Below, in pieces: positions 63,701 to 64,000 of a stretch of DNA of 64,000 nt (its first letter is position 1; every line of letters begins with the position of its first letter). The DNA comes from Hirudinaria manillensis (Eukaryota; Annelida; Clitellata; Hirudinida; Hirudinidae), in contig CM067531.1 in NCBI GenBank assembly GCA_034509925.1, positions 3,901,501 through 3,965,500 of the forward strand, read 5' to 3'. Both the position numbers and the translations under genes were made by a program. The notes under the pieces are model-generated. The model had not been told where the DNA came from. It did no database searches and worked only from the letters and a program-made list of their open reading frames with translations.

Positions 63701-64000
63701 CAGCTGCTTGCGTTTGCAGGAGCATCTTCCAAGTTGCTGCTGGATGAGGAGACTCAAACAAATGTGTGTCACGTGACCGATGACAATAAAAGCAACGATG
63801 CGGGGATGTTTCGATGCCGGCTTTTGGAGAGTATTGTTCGATCAAAAACAAAGCAATGAAAAAGAAAATCGCTGCTTATTATTTCTCGATCGAATTGTTA
63901 ATTTACTAAAACACTCAAAAACTTTTTATTTCCACTGAAATCTTTTCCGAAAGATTTCCTTGAAACTGATTTAATTTTTAATATTCGTTTATTTTATATT

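Larger units (their letters stand above)
59787..64000. other. repeat-rich right end without a recognised complete gene
   Basis: Possibly a long first intron of the gene starting at 59738. It holds a duplicated 67-bp block, two tetranucleotide arrays, a 117-bp repeat and several CACGTG boxes. Open frames over the repeats exist on both strands and are composition artefacts. Confidence 0.5.

Noticed and set aside
63179-63859. Overlapping 130-226 codon frames on both strands
   Set aside because: All frames of the GGT-rich triplet repeat lack stops, so length is not evidence for coding.

Overview
The window is nuclear DNA of an animal, most likely an invertebrate bilaterian. It is AT-rich, genes are split into many short exons with GT-AG introns, and simple repeats are abundant. 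The recognisable genes are conserved animal genes: PA2G4, an SLC16-type transporter, a SIK3-like kinase, LASP, a HURP/DLGAP-type protein, RAB18, POMK, MITD1, IDE, a THAP protein and RNASEH2A. I could not fix the species. A lophotrochozoan such as a leech or another annelid is only a guess from gene structure and repeat style. All exon models were built by hand from splice signals, reading-frame continuity and family conservation. For every multi-exon gene given as complete, the exon lengths sum to a whole number of codons.

Left part (1-31 kb): the 3' end of a minus-strand coiled-coil gene (216-882); PA2G4 on plus (3579-5690), convergent with an SLC16-like transporter on minus (6070-8295); a 3.7 kb gap; then a 17-exon SIK3-like kinase on minus (11995-20978). 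The kinase is head to head with LASP on plus (21589-25573), with about 610 bp between start codons and a perfect CRE on the kinase side. LASP converges with a HURP-like gene on minus (26874-30210).

Middle part (31-44 kb): RAB18 on plus (31315-32961) converges with POMK on minus (33531-34527). MITD1 on minus (35719-36950) has its last codons and 3' flank tandemly duplicated beside a Tc1/mariner transposase remnant. An unrecognised 681-codon gene lies on minus (38565-41225). A gene-poor 3.3 kb follows.

Right part (44-64 kb): a 27-exon insulin-degrading enzyme on plus (44540-52306) ending in a peroxisomal SKL tail; a single-exon THAP gene on plus (53645-54388) whose stop lies 39 bp from that of convergent RNASEH2A on minus (54428-56195); then a repeat-rich, gene-poor end. 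That end holds a promoter-like motif cluster near 58.1-58.3 kb, a signal-peptide first exon at 59738, five CACGTG E-boxes, tetranucleotide arrays and a Gly/Ser-type 117-bp repeat. The genes look like independent housekeeping and signalling loci. I see no operon, cassette or multi-gene system. The most unusual items are the MITD1/Tc1 duplication, the unrecognised gene, and the promoter and repeat cluster at the right end.
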